A stretch of 54,208 bases of DNA from Chloroflexota bacterium (GCA_902810755.1 CADDYT010000027.1:1-54208), one strand, 5' to 3'; counted from the stretch's first letter, positions 1 to 8,283 are shown. The notes: a model not told the origin generated them from the sequence alone. Numbers and translations are program-made.

Positions 1-27
1 GAACGCGAACTGGCCCGCACGCGCTAA
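1..27 (+). CDS. 3' end of an unidentified protein (partial)
   Basis: An open frame from the window edge reads eight codons and ends in TAA at 25-27. A strong intrinsic terminator follows 11 bases later, as expected at the end of a real gene. Too little is visible to say what the protein is. Confidence 0.5.
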   Translation, partial: ERELARTR

Positions 28-38
28 CACAACCGCAA

Positions 39-85
39 AAAAGAAAACGGCGCTGGCGGCTTGACTGCCAGCGCCGTTTTCTTTT
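39..85 (+). terminator. Intrinsic terminator, 19-bp perfect stem
   Basis: Arms 39-57 and 67-85 are perfect reverse complements around a 9-base loop. The stem is GC-rich in the middle with A-rich and T-rich outer ends, so it could terminate in both directions. It ends the gene entering from the left edge. Confidence 0.85.
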
Positions 86-102
86 CCCGGTAGATGCTAT
101 GA

Positions 103-216
103 GAAACCGATCAGGACGGGTCATGCTGAGTGAAGCGAAGCATCTTAGGCGCACGGGTTGTCCTGGCTGCCAGAGATGCTTCGCTTCACTCAGCATGACC
201 CGTCCTGATCGGTTTC
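103..216. repeat. Long hairpin repeat (MITE-like), 43-bp perfect arms
   Basis: Arms 103-145 and 174-216 are exact reverse complements separated by 28 bases. The arm core (TGCTGAGTGAAGCGAAGC) also occurs, degenerate, in the related element at 4195-4302. The core matches a phrase I recall as widespread in intergenic repeats of several bacterial phyla. No coding capacity is credible. It lies just upstream of the VOC gene and could form a cruciform or a stable RNA hairpin in that gene's leader. Confidence 0.8.
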
Positions 217-289
217 CAATGATATGTTCCTGTGGTATCATCCATTGGAAACATATTTTGAAGATCACCTGCAAAGAGAGGAATATACC

Positions 290-1255
290 ATGCTGACAGG
301 CATTGACCACATCATCATTGGAGTAAATAATCTGGCGGAGGCAGCCAGGATTTTTACCGACAGGCTGGGGCTGGCGGTCAGCGGGGGCGGCATCCACCCG
401 GCGGGCGGCACGGAAAACCGCATCATTGTCATCGGCGATACGTATATTGAGCTGATCGCCGTCCGCAAAGCGGAGGAGGCGCAACAGAGCATACTGGACA
501 GGCTGGCGCGGGGCAACGGCTACCTGAATTTCGTCCTCTCCTCCAACGATATCGAGGCCGACACTGCCGCGATGAGAGAACGAGGCGTCGCAGTCATTGG
601 CCCCACGCCGGGACGGTTGAACGCGGCCAATGGACAGTTTCGCGCCTGGTCGCGCAGTGACGTGGAGCGGCCCGACCTGACGCAGCATTATCCCTTCCTC
701 ATCCAGCACGATAGCACGGGCGAGGAGCGGCGGTATCGGCTCGCGGGCTGGACAACCCCGCCACAGCACCCGCTGGGCGCGAGCAAAGTGCTGAGCGCCA
801 CCATCGCCGTCGAAAACCTGGGCGAGGCGGCGCGACGCTTCCAGCATATCTACGGCCTGCCACAATCGGAGCCGTTCACCGGCGAGGCCGATGCCTGGGA
901 CGCGCTGCTGGTCTCGTTCCCCTTGCAGCCCAGCGGGCAGAGCTTTGAGCTGGCCGCGCCCCTGCCAGAGGCCATCGATACCGCCGGGAGCGAGGCGCAC
1001 CTGCCGCAGCCGGGCGCGCTCTCCGACTACCTGCGCAGCTTCGGCGAAAGCCTCTGTCGCGTCACGCTGGCTGTAGAGAACCTGGCCGCCTCGCGCCGCT
1101 ACCTGGATGAACGCGGCGTGACGTACACGTACACGGACAACACGGGCAACGAGCATCCAGTCCTCTGGATTCACCCGGAAGAAGCCTGCGGCGCCGCCAT
1201 CGTGCTACACGAGTTCACCCCGGACCTGCCGCCCGATAACCCGCTTGAGGACTAA
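290..1255 (+). CDS. VOC-superfamily (glyoxalase-like) protein, two domains
   Basis: 321 residues. The start is the ATG at 290, preceded by a GAGAGG ribosome site; an upstream in-frame start lies in the hairpin repeat and has no such site. The N-terminus (TGIDHIIIGVNNL, then a fall to the IELIAV strand) is the classic beta-alpha-beta-beta-beta opening of a glyoxalase-like domain. A second opening, SATIAVENLGEAARRF, begins near residue 170. The layout resembles the glyoxalase-like family in which two half-modules form one metal pocket. Substrate unknown. It is a single gene convergent with the HD gene downstream. Confidence 0.75.
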   Translation: MLTGIDHIIIGVNNLAEAARIFTDRLGLAVSGGGIHPAGGTENRIIVIGDTYIELIAVRKAEEAQQSILDRLARGNGYLNFVLSSNDIEADTAAMRERGVAVIGPTPGRLNAANGQFRAWSRSDVERPDLTQHYPFLIQHDSTGEERRYRLAGWTTPPQHPLGASKVLSATIAVENLGEAARRFQHIYGLPQSEPFTGEADAWDALLVSFPLQPSGQSFELAAPLPEAIDTAGSEAHLPQPGALSDYLRSFGESLCRVTLAVENLAASRRYLDERGVTYTYTDNTGNEHPVLWIHPEEACGAAIVLHEFTPDLPPDNPLED

Positions 1256-1314
1256 GCTCCCCGAACGTCTCCGGGATCTTCTCTTGCCGCTAGCCTGCGG
1301 TCAGGAATATGCTC

Positions 1315-1956
1315 TCACTCCCGAATCAGCAGGTTGAGTTTGCGCTTGAAGGTCTTTTCAAAGAGGTCGGCCTTTTCATACGCCTTATCGAGTTCGACAT
1401 CGAGGTCGGACAGGGGGCGAATGGTGAGAGCAATGGCCCAGGAGTCGGCAGTGCAAAGTTCGGGAGCAGCGGCCAGCGAGAGGACGCGCCCATCGTGGCT
1501 GTAGTCCAGCGCGTCGGCAATGCGCAGCAGCGCGGCAAGCGCGGAGACGCGCCTGCGCGCCGGTCGCTTGAGGGCCGCGAACTCTTCGTGCGAAAGGCTG
1601 GGCATAGCGCGGCGATGATAGCGGGCAATGCAGGCAATTTCGTACCGCTCTTCGCTCGACACATCGGGCAGCGCCGCGTCCTTAATCAGTCGGAAAGAGT
1701 GTTTGTGGTGGCGGCGCGACTCGATCATCATGCCGGTATTGTGTAAAAACGCGGCGCGCTTCAGCAGATGCAAGGCCCGTTCGTCCAGTTCGTGCAGCGG
1801 CTGCGTGGCCTCAAAGAGCAGCGTGGAGAGACGCATCACCTGGCGCGCGTGCGGCCAATCCTCAACCAGCAGGCCGCCGCTCAGACGCAGTTCTTCAGCC
1901 GTCGGTTGCGGCTGTTGTTGCCAGTCCAGTTCTTCATCGGAAAACAGTTTTTTCAT
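1315..1956 (-). CDS. HD-fold protein resembling the C-terminal domain of Ppx/GppA
   Basis: 213 residues, helical. The region AAFLHNTG with a following RRHHKHSFRLI segment and a later LLRIADALDYSHDGR motif matches the HD-type C-terminal half of exopolyphosphatase/GppA proteins, where the usual text is LHDIG...HH..S. Here the canonical His-Asp reads His-Asn, so metal-dependent hydrolysis is doubtful and a polyphosphate-binding or structural role is more likely. It is the last gene of a leftward cluster with a stand-alone CHAD protein and a Ppx-CHAD fusion that lacks its own HD domain, so the domain appears to have been split off. Confidence 0.75.
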   Translation of the reverse strand: MKKLFSDEELDWQQQPQPTAEELRLSGGLLVEDWPHARQVMRLSTLLFEATQPLHELDERALHLLKRAAFLHNTGMMIESRRHHKHSFRLIKDAALPDVSSEERYEIACIARYHRRAMPSLSHEEFAALKRPARRRVSALAALLRIADALDYSHDGRVLSLAAAPELCTADSWAIALTIRPLSDLDVELDKAYEKADLFEKTFKRKLNLLIRE

Positions 1957-2097
1957 CTCTTCGCCGCCTTTATCAATCTACCCGTAATACATTTCCTGAG
2001 AGATAGGAGGCAAATACACAAAATGGTCTCGCACACCACACCTTCGGGTCTAGAGAATATTCTCCTCGCCTGGCATTATACCATGTTCGCTTCACAC

Positions 2098-2679
2098 TCA
2101 GCTATCCAGCACCTCCAGGACCTGACGCCGGAAATCGTGCTCCGCCAGTTGCTGCCAGTGCTGCTGGAACGCAGCGTACTCCTCTTCCCGGCGCTGGATG
2201 CGTCGCTGCAACAGTTGTTCCAGCGCGTGGCGTTCCTCATCGGTGGGTAGCGTCGAAGACTCTACCAGCTTCGCCACCAGTTCCGGCGGCACCATCAGCT
2301 TCCCCTTTGCATGTTGCTTGCTCACCTGTGCCAGCGCCTGCTCGTAGGCCATGCCGCTATCCTGGCTGGCAAGACAGAGCCGCAGCAGCGCAATCATCAC
2401 ATCGCTATCGTGAACAGCGCCCAGTTCGTCCTGAAGCTGCTCTAATTCATCGACGATCGGCTTGCAGGCGGCAGGCAATGCCTCCTCGAACACCTCCAGG
2501 GTATAGCGCACGCGCTTGGCGGCGATGCGTAGATTGTGCAATCCCTGCACATCATAGGGATGGTCGGCGTACTTTGCCTGGCGATACATCTCTTCCAGCC
2601 GAATCATGGCGATGATGCGCGCATTGGCCCCCGTCGTCTCCTGGCAATCCAGCCCCGTCACTACTCTCGCCTTAGCCAT
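2098..2679 (-). CDS. Stand-alone CHAD-domain protein
   Basis: 193 residues, nearly all helical and rich in basic residues. VQGLHNLRIAAKRVRYTLEVF near residue 45 is the signature CHAD helix (conserved His and Arg/Lys that bind polyphosphate), followed by LQDELGAVHDSDVMIALL, the second CHAD signature. CHAD proteins bind inorganic polyphosphate and often sit beside Ppx or VTC-type genes. Its start overlaps the end of the Ppx-CHAD gene by 8 bases, indicating translational coupling. Confidence 0.88.
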   Translation of the reverse strand: MAKARVVTGLDCQETTGANARIIAMIRLEEMYRQAKYADHPYDVQGLHNLRIAAKRVRYTLEVFEEALPAACKPIVDELEQLQDELGAVHDSDVMIALLRLCLASQDSGMAYEQALAQVSKQHAKGKLMVPPELVAKLVESSTLPTDEERHALEQLLQRRIQRREEEYAAFQQHWQQLAEHDFRRQVLEVLDS

Positions 2680-4147
2680 TGGTTGCCGCTCCCTTCGTTA
2701 TAGACGCCTCAACATCATGTTGTAGCGCATCGCCATCCAGCGATTGCAGGAAATCATCCAGCGCCTGCTGCTGTTGCTCCCTGTACAGTTTGAGATGATC
2801 GATCAGCCAGTGAACACCTGCTACCTGGTCCTCTGGCCCCTTCTCAAGCTGCGCGTGCAGCCCCTGTAACATCACATCCGTATCGCGCACAGCCCCCGCC
2901 TTATCGGCCCCATCCTTGACCCGTTTGTAGACCTTCTTAAACAGCTTTGGCTCGCAACAGGACTGGTAGGCGTCCAGAGCGGCGCGCAGGCGGCGTGAAG
3001 CGACACGCAGCTTATGCACCGGCTCGATATCCTCGCCCTCGTTGTGCAGCACCTTATCGCACTCGTCGAGAAATTTCTCCACACGATCCTTCAGGATACG
3101 TTTGCCGGAATGCTCAAACGCCTCGCCCGGCTCGCCCTCCTGCTGCTTGCTTTTGCCCTGATTGCCTGTCTGCTTGCTGATCTCCTCTACCTGCTGCAGC
3201 CAGCCCTCGCCATAGCGCGCCCGCGCCAGCAGCAGGCCCTCGCGAATGCCATGCGAGCTGACCCGTATCGACTTCAGATGAAACTGCTCCATCATCGCCG
3301 CAATAATCAACGTTCCCGCCAGCAGAATGCGCGCCCGACCGAGCGGCTGGTCATAGCGATGCGCAACCTCCTCCGCTGTCAGCGCGCTCATCACGCCCTC
3401 GGCGCGTAACACATCATCATACGTTAACTGGTATTCCTGCTCCGGCAACCGGAACGCTTTGCGCGCCAGCAGCAGCAGTGAATTGGCCGTGCCGCCCGTG
3501 GAGACCAGGACCGAGGGCATGCGTTTGAGATTCAGCCGCTTCAGGTATGTGCGCAAGAACTGTTGCGCGTCGGCCAGATCATCGTGCGTGGGCGGGTTGG
3601 CCGAAAGATAATGGTCGTGCAGCCAGCCGGAACCGATGGGAATCGAGGTGCGCCATGTCATGTGTCTATCCCTGGCAATAATCAATTCGGTGCTGCCGCC
3701 GCCCAGATCCATCACCCCCACCTTCGATGGTGCCTGCGCTTCCCGGTAAAGTTCGTAGGTCGCGCCATAGAAGGTCAGCACAGCCTCTACATCGCCGCTT
3801 ATCAGTTGCACGTGCAGGCCCGTTTCACGCTCCACCGCTGCGAGAAACTCATCCTTATTCTTCGCCTTGCGAATAGCCTCCGTCGCCACCACCAGTACCT
3901 GCACGGCGTGATGCTGCTCCGCCAGCGTCTTATACTTACACAATACCGCAATTGTCTCATCCTGCTTCTGCTGTGAAATCTCCCCCGTCGCATTCACGCT
4001 TTCGCCAATGCGCGTCATATCGACCTCATCGGCCAGAATGTCCAGGTTATCCGCCATGCAATGCGCCACCACAATATGCACGGTATTGCTACCAATATCA
4101 ATCGCGGCCCGCACCGGAGCCGATTGTTCCGCTTCTTGCCCTTGCAT
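2672..4147 (-). CDS. Ppx/GppA-family phosphatase fused to a C-terminal CHAD domain
   Basis: 491 residues. The N-terminal ASKHA-fold half shows AIDIGSNTVH near residue 15 (phosphate-1 loop), VVATEAIRKAKN, VMDLGGGSTELI near residue 145 (phosphate-2 loop) and STGGTANSLL, all typical of exopolyphosphatase/pppGpp phosphohydrolase. After about residue 320 a charged linker leads into a CHAD domain (EPVHKLRVASRRLRAALDAY, then AVRDTDVMLQGL). The usual HD domain is missing and is supplied by the separate gene at 1315-1956. Predicted to hydrolyse polyphosphate, or pppGpp, with CHAD as polymer-binding arm. GAGGAG lies before the ATG. First gene of a three-gene leftward operon. Confidence 0.9.
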   Translation of the reverse strand: MQGQEAEQSAPVRAAIDIGSNTVHIVVAHCMADNLDILADEVDMTRIGESVNATGEISQQKQDETIAVLCKYKTLAEQHHAVQVLVVATEAIRKAKNKDEFLAAVERETGLHVQLISGDVEAVLTFYGATYELYREAQAPSKVGVMDLGGGSTELIIARDRHMTWRTSIPIGSGWLHDHYLSANPPTHDDLADAQQFLRTYLKRLNLKRMPSVLVSTGGTANSLLLLARKAFRLPEQEYQLTYDDVLRAEGVMSALTAEEVAHRYDQPLGRARILLAGTLIIAAMMEQFHLKSIRVSSHGIREGLLLARARYGEGWLQQVEEISKQTGNQGKSKQQEGEPGEAFEHSGKRILKDRVEKFLDECDKVLHNEGEDIEPVHKLRVASRRLRAALDAYQSCCEPKLFKKVYKRVKDGADKAGAVRDTDVMLQGLHAQLEKGPEDQVAGVHWLIDHLKLYREQQQQALDDFLQSLDGDALQHDVEASITKGAATNG

Positions 4148-4439
4148 ACATAAAACTCCTCGCAGCCAGATACGCTTGCTTCATTTCGGCCACACGATCA
4201 AGAACATGTCATGCTTCGCTTGCTCACCATCTGATTTTGCCAGACTGAGCGACGGATTGTCTCGAATGATCCGCTGCGCTCAGCATGACACGTTCCTGAT
4301 CGTCTTTATAACATGGCAGAAAAGCAATCGAAGATAAAGAACAGTTCTGAGATGCTGATAAGATAGACTCTGCTCTCATTATAACAAATTGCAGGCATAT
4401 TCTGCTGCACAGCCACACTGGCAAAAATCGGAATCGGGA
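4148..4439. other. Intergenic region upstream of the Ppx operon
   Basis: No gene is seen. The stretch holds the hairpin repeat described separately and AT-rich sequence that must contain the leftward promoter of the Ppx operon; I could not pick a convincing -35/-10 pair for it. Confidence 0.5.
4195..4302. repeat. Degenerate second copy of the hairpin repeat
   Basis: Arms 4195-4214 and 4283-4302 are inverted with 18 of 20 bases matching. The inner part again carries CATGCTTCGCTT and CGCTCAGCATGAC, the same words as in the copy at 103-216 but diverged. It lies in the leader of the leftward Ppx operon. Confidence 0.65.
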
Positions 4440-4468
4440 TTGCACTTTCCCTGCCTGTATGATATAGT
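4440..4468 (+). promoter_or_regulatory. Sigma-70-type promoter upstream of the GTPase leader
   Basis: TTGCAC at 4440-4445, a 17-base spacer and TATAGT at 4463-4468. Transcription would start near 4475 and give a leader of about 260 bases before the GTPase start codon. Confidence 0.6.
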
Positions 4469-4508
4469 TATGTACACGATCTCAACAATGTGAAAGTAGA
4501 CAACCATC

Positions 4509-4565
4509 ATGGGCAATACACGAGAAAGCGCCTGGCGCGTAACGAAATTACAGAAAAACGGCTGA
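4509..4565 (+). CDS. Possible 18-residue leader peptide
   Basis: ATG at 4509 reads 18 codons to TGA at 4563-4565, with only a weak purine-rich site in front. It ends two bases before the first of three hairpins in the leader of the GTPase gene, the geometry of attenuation leaders. No run of a single amino acid is seen, so a regulatory role is speculative. Confidence 0.2.
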   Translation: MGNTRESAWRVTKLQKNG

Positions 4566-4566
4566 T

Positions 4567-4679
4567 CCGCTGCTTACAGTCCCTCGCGTCATATGTAAGC
4601 AGCGGGACGGACGCACCTCTCTCCGCATGGAGCGCCTCGAAATGAGCAAGGCGCTCCCGCAGGTATGTACTGGCGTACC
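4567..4679 (+). promoter_or_regulatory. Structured 5' leader of the TGS GTPase mRNA
   Basis: Hairpin 1: 4567-4577 pairs perfectly with 4595-4605 (11 bp). Hairpin 2: 4629-4637 pairs with 4649-4657 (9 bp, GC-rich, 11-base loop). A weaker third pairing is possible at 4662-4679. I see no T-box, SAM or other known riboswitch core. The run of stems between promoter and start codon suggests an RNA control element of unknown type. Confidence 0.4.
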
Positions 4680-4733
4680 CTCCCGCTCATTCTTCTTAGC
4701 GGTAAACACCAGCAGGAAAAGGAGTAGTATGGT

Positions 4734-5663
4734 ATGCCTATGCCCCATCAAGTCCAGATGCAACTGATCAAACGCCGCCTCATCGGCAAGGAAGGAACGG
4801 AACGTGTGCGCGAACTGCGCGCCATCCTCAACGAGTTGCCCGGATATCGCAACGGCCCCTATGCCGATATTCGCAAGTGGGTCTTGAGCCAGATCGACGA
4901 GACGCACAAACGCTCGCACGCGCTCAACCGGGACAGTATCGCCGTGCGCCGCGAGGGGGTCGCGCAGGTAGCCCTGGTTGGCGCGCCCAACGCGGGCAAA
5001 TCATCGCTGCTGCACGCGCTCTCGCACGTGCAGATCAAAATAGGAGACTACGCCTTCACCACGTTGCGGCCCGTCCCGGCGCTGACGCGTATCGGCGGCG
5101 TCCTCGTCCAGCTGGTCGAGATTCCCGGTCTGATTTCAGGGGCCAGCGAAGATCGCGGTGGGGGGCGCGCCCTGCTCGGCGTCTTGCGCGGGGCTGACGC
5201 CATCGTCTACTGCCAGGACGTGCGCGCCCCCTACGACGTTCTCAAAGGCGTACAGGCCGAAGTCGCCCTCGCGGGCATCGACCGTCCCGCCTTGCTTGCC
5301 GCCACCAAAATGGACGAAGCCGACGCCGACGACCTCGCCGCCTTGCAGGCCAGCGTCGCGGACATGCCCGTCATCGGCGTCTCCATTCTCGACGACGACA
5401 GCCTCGACCGGCTCAAAGAGGCCATCTGGCAGCTCACCGGCCTCCTGCGCGTCTACCTGCGTACCAACCGGCAGGTGCAGGAGGAGCCTCTGGCCCTGGC
5501 ACCCGGCGCCACCATCGCCGACGTCGCGCAGAAAATCCACAAAGATCTCGCCGCCACTTGCCGTGGGGCGCGCATCTGGGGGTCTTCCGCCCGCTTCGAC
5601 GGCCAGCAAGTCGGACGTGGCCACCCCGTCCAGGACGGTGACACCGTCGAAATCCTGGCATAA
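4734..5663 (+). CDS. DRG/Obg-family GTPase with C-terminal TGS domain
   Basis: 309 residues. GAPNAGKSS near residue 82 is the G1 loop, EIPGLI the G3 (DxxG-like) region with the DRG-type I-P-G-L-I, and TKMD the G4 motif. The last 70 residues (LAPGATIADVAQKIHKDL ... VQDGDTVEIL) form a TGS domain. This order matches the developmentally regulated GTP-binding protein family, which associates with ribosomes and stress responses; the N-terminal 65 residues are helical as in that family. The start at 4734 is set by AAAAGGAG nine bases upstream; an ATG at 4729 is out of frame. The role in this organism is unknown. Confidence 0.88.
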   Translation: MPMPHQVQMQLIKRRLIGKEGTERVRELRAILNELPGYRNGPYADIRKWVLSQIDETHKRSHALNRDSIAVRREGVAQVALVGAPNAGKSSLLHALSHVQIKIGDYAFTTLRPVPALTRIGGVLVQLVEIPGLISGASEDRGGGRALLGVLRGADAIVYCQDVRAPYDVLKGVQAEVALAGIDRPALLAATKMDEADADDLAALQASVADMPVIGVSILDDDSLDRLKEAIWQLTGLLRVYLRTNRQVQEEPLALAPGATIADVAQKIHKDLAATCRGARIWGSSARFDGQQVGRGHPVQDGDTVEILA

Positions 5664-5673
5664 GCGCCCATCT

Positions 5674-5712
5674 GGAAAGAGGCAAGGCATTCCTGTTTCC
5701 TTGCCTCCTTCC
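5674..5712 (+). terminator. Hairpin after the GTPase gene, possible terminator
   Basis: 5679-5687 pairs perfectly with 5699-5707 and the stem extends to 5674/5712 with one mismatch. It lies 10 bases after the stop codon. A T-tract is lacking, so termination strength is uncertain. Confidence 0.45.
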
Positions 5713-5793
5713 TCACCATCCATCTTCCATCCAGAACCGAAGCGAACCAGAGCAAAAATCTCACAAACTCCCAGAAAAATCGCCGCAAACCAC

Positions 5794-5822
5794 TTGACAA
5801 GTCGCAACAGTTCCTGTAGAAT
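5794..5822 (+). promoter_or_regulatory. Promoter of tRNA-Leu
   Basis: TTGACA at 5794-5799, 17-base spacer, TAGAAT at 5817-5822. The tRNA begins 35 bases after the -10 box. Confidence 0.8.
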
Positions 5823-5856
5823 ACAAGCTGTCCACAGGGACAATTACCAGAACCAG

Positions 5857-6300
<444 letters not shown>

Positions 6301-6399
6301 CTATCGAGCCGGATAGTGACCAAGAGCAATCAGACCGAGTCGGTAGGCCACCCGTTCGGCATCATTGAGGTGAAGAAGAGCGACAGTCGCACGCCCCAC
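6301..6399 (-). pseudogene. 32-residue coding-like fragment
   Basis: A frame from GTG at 6399 to TAG at 6301 reads a plausible helical peptide (LNDAERVAYRLGLIALGHYPAR) closed upstream by a stop. It could be a gene remnant or a small protein. No family is recognised and no ribosome site is clear. Confidence 0.25.
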
Positions 6400-6466
6400 T
6401 TGAGGTTATCCCTTCAATACGACCACCGTTGAGACGAAAATGGCGATGCCATCTCTGCCGTCGGGG

Positions 6467-6745
6467 TTAAACTTGCTGTCTTAATTGTTGGTGAGCTTCA
6501 AGCTTGACCAGTTCCATCAGATATTCAATCATCAGATAGCTCCCCAGTTCCTGGCGTTCCTCTTCGCTGAGCGAACCCTCACGTTCCGTCTGGATCAGTT
6601 CGTATGCTCGTTCAGCTACCTCAGGGAAAGGATGGAAAGCCACGATTTGTTCAGCAGTGGGATGGCGCCAGAAAGCGGGCCACTTCCGTAGCCGCTTGTG
6701 TTTTGAGTAGCACTGCCAGTTCCTCCTTCTCGCAAAGGGTGTCAC
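6467..6745 (-). CDS. Small helical protein of unknown function
   Basis: 92 residues or fewer. From about residue 28 the text (TAEQIVAFHPFPEVAERAYELI, then SLSEEERQELGSYLMIEYLMEL) resembles short helical proteins of the pattern 'leaving room for E-E-R-x-E-L then a hydrophobic helix' that I recall as partners of toxin-like genes in cyanobacteria and relatives. The first 27 residues are basic and atypical, so the true start may be internal or the front may be frameshifted. It lies downstream of the XRE/ImmA pair, separated by a large palindrome. No toxin is seen beside it. Confidence 0.5.
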   Translation of the reverse strand: MTPFARRRNWQCYSKHKRLRKWPAFWRHPTAEQIVAFHPFPEVAERAYELIQTEREGSLSEEERQELGSYLMIEYLMELVKLEAHQQLRQQV

Positions 6746-6803
6746 AGACTCCTACCATCTCTTACTCTACTCGATTTTCTTCTTGAAGGCAAGGTTTGAG
6801 GAA

Positions 6804-6872
6804 TGAACTTCCCCTGAATTCGTGGAGTAGGGAAACCTTTGGGGTATACTCCACGAATTCAGGGGAAGTTCA
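6804..6872. repeat. 26-bp perfect inverted repeat
   Basis: Arms 6804-6829 and 6847-6872 are exact reverse complements with a 17-base loop. It lies 29 bases beyond the stop codon of the ImmA-like gene, between two leftward genes. There is no T-tract, and the arms contain an EcoRI-like GAATTC word. It may be a strong hairpin terminator, a relic of a mobile element, or a protein-binding palindrome. Confidence 0.85.
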
Positions 6873-6900
6873 CTTTGAACGTGGGGCCACCCCAGAGTGG

Positions 6901-7755
6901 TCAAAGACGCTGAGCCGTTTTCCAACAGGGAAAAACGAGCACAAAGGTGTCATATGAGTTGGTAAAGACCTCAAAGGTGCAGTGGGTACGATGACCATCA
7001 ACATCCTCCATGACCAAATCACCCTGTGGAAACCGATGCGGATACAGAATGGATGCGAGCAAAGAAGGGCTTGTGCTGATTTGCCTGTTCCAGATAACCT
7101 CCCCAAACCTTTCCGTGAATCGTGTTGATTGTACCTTCCCTCGCACATACGGCAGGCACTCCCGTGCCTGCTTTTCGGGCTGTTGCCTCACGATCAGCAT
7201 AGCACAAGCCCGCTCGCTTTGCTCAACATAGCGCCGAATGGCGGCATGGGCAGAGGCACCATAGCGTCGGGCAAGCGTGATCGGGGACGCGATGGTGAAA
7301 GGGAGACTTCGTGCATCTTCAGCAAAACGGCCTATCTGAAAGAGGACATCGGCTGCAAACTGGTTCGCCTCCTGCTCAAACTGCTGGGAGATCTCCAGAT
7401 CCAGCGAAATATCGTCATCCACGTACAGATAGGTCTGACGCTGCCAGGGCAACATCTTATGACCTACCTCGTGGAGGGTCACAAAATTTCGCCTTTGCGG
7501 CAACAACTGATGGCTCAGGTAAATGACGTCTTCTCGCAGGTCCACGAGGCCGACGACTTTCCTGACTGCCGACCGCAAACGGAGCGGAAATTGGAAGGAG
7601 AGTTCTTTCCTCTTTTGGTTCAAGTTCACATCCCGCGAGACGATGAGGTCGGCGCAAGCGACAATGTCATCCACAGGGGTTGGAAGTCGATCTGCTACGG
7701 TCGCTTGAAGCAGCAGATGGGAAGCGTAACGGCTTACCTCAGGGTTTCCTGCCAT
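6901..7755 (-). CDS. ImmA/IrrE-family metallopeptidase
   Basis: 284 residues from the ATG at 7755, preceded by GAGAAAG at good spacing; the frame is open further upstream into the repressor gene, but no start there has a well-placed site. TLHEVGHKML puts the zinc-binding HExxH at about residue 95, and FEQEANQFAAD near residue 129 supplies the third ligand, the standard ImmA/IrrE layout. Such proteases cleave a partner XRE repressor (ICEBs1 ImmA/ImmR; Deinococcus IrrE/DdrO). Here the partner is the adjacent upstream gene. The C-terminal 100 residues may sense a signal. It probably triggers derepression of the divergent pPIWI-RE operon. Confidence 0.85.
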   Translation of the reverse strand: MAGNPEVSRYASHLLLQATVADRLPTPVDDIVACADLIVSRDVNLNQKRKELSFQFPLRLRSAVRKVVGLVDLREDVIYLSHQLLPQRRNFVTLHEVGHKMLPWQRQTYLYVDDDISLDLEISQQFEQEANQFAADVLFQIGRFAEDARSLPFTIASPITLARRYGASAHAAIRRYVEQSERACAMLIVRQQPEKQARECLPYVRGKVQSTRFTERFGEVIWNRQISTSPSLLASILYPHRFPQGDLVMEDVDGHRTHCTFEVFTNSYDTFVLVFPCWKTAQRL

Positions 7756-7798
7756 ATAATGGTTCTTTCTCAACACAGCGATGACAACACCGTCCCTT

Positions 7799-8170
7799 CT
7801 AGGACTGGCGCGGTTTCTTCGCCTTCGAGCGGAGGTAGGCAAGATAGTTCATCAGTTCTTCTTCCTCCTCCGGGGTTAAATCTTCAATTGTCGCCAAAGC
7901 CGCCCCAGCGAGGCTCCGCTTTTTCGACGCGTCTTGCTGTTGTCGCACAAGGTACCCTGCCTTTTCCATCAGAAGGTCATAGGGAACATTGTAGACCTCT
8001 GCAAGTTTGTAGAGGTAGTTGGGCGATGGTTTTTCCACTTTCCCCGTCTCTAACTGAGACAGGTACGCATTGGAGATACCGGTCAGGTTCTCCACAGCCC
8101 GCAACGTGAGTTTATGCAGTTCACGGATGCGACGAAGCTCATCGCCAAGCGTCGTTGCCGCCTCAGACAT
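7799..8170 (-). CDS. XRE-family helix-turn-helix repressor
   Basis: 123 residues. TLRAVENLTGISNAYLSQLETG (residues 21-43) is a textbook XRE helix-turn-helix, followed by PSPNYLYKLAEVYNVPYDLLMEKAGYL. The acidic linker and short C-terminal helix (EEEEELMNYLAYLRSK) resemble repressors cut by ImmA/IrrE proteases. It is co-directional with the protease gene and divergent from the nuclease gene at 8381, with palindromes in between, so autorepression and control of the pPIWI-RE operon are likely. Confidence 0.9.
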   Translation of the reverse strand: MSEAATTLGDELRRIRELHKLTLRAVENLTGISNAYLSQLETGKVEKPSPNYLYKLAEVYNVPYDLLMEKAGYLVRQQQDASKKRSLAGAALATIEDLTPEEEEELMNYLAYLRSKAKKPRQS

Positions 8171-8217
8171 CTCTTGATCTCCTTCTTTTGCTCCCGATTT
8201 ACATGTGCTCTCTCTGT

Positions 8218-8247
8218 ATTATGCCTCATACGTGCTATCCATTGCAA
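8218..8247 (-). promoter_or_regulatory. Leftward promoter of the XRE/ImmA genes
   Basis: On the minus strand TTGCAA (8247-8242) lies 18 bases before CATAAT (8223-8218). The -35 box coincides with one half of the TTGCAA palindrome pair, so a repressor bound there would block it. Confidence 0.5.
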
Positions 8248-8256
8248 GCATTGCAA
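8242..8256. promoter_or_regulatory. Candidate operator 1 (TTGCAA-GCA-TTGCAA)
   Basis: Two copies of the self-complementary word TTGCAA flank three bases. It sits between the divergent XRE and nuclease promoters and overlaps the XRE -35 box. Confidence 0.5.
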
Positions 8257-8283
8257 AGAATATGCTCATTCTATCAAATTTGC

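Noticed and set aside
99..296. 65-codon frame through the hairpin repeat
   Set aside because: Its codons are the repeat arms read in both directions; such frames are a known false prediction in this repeat type.
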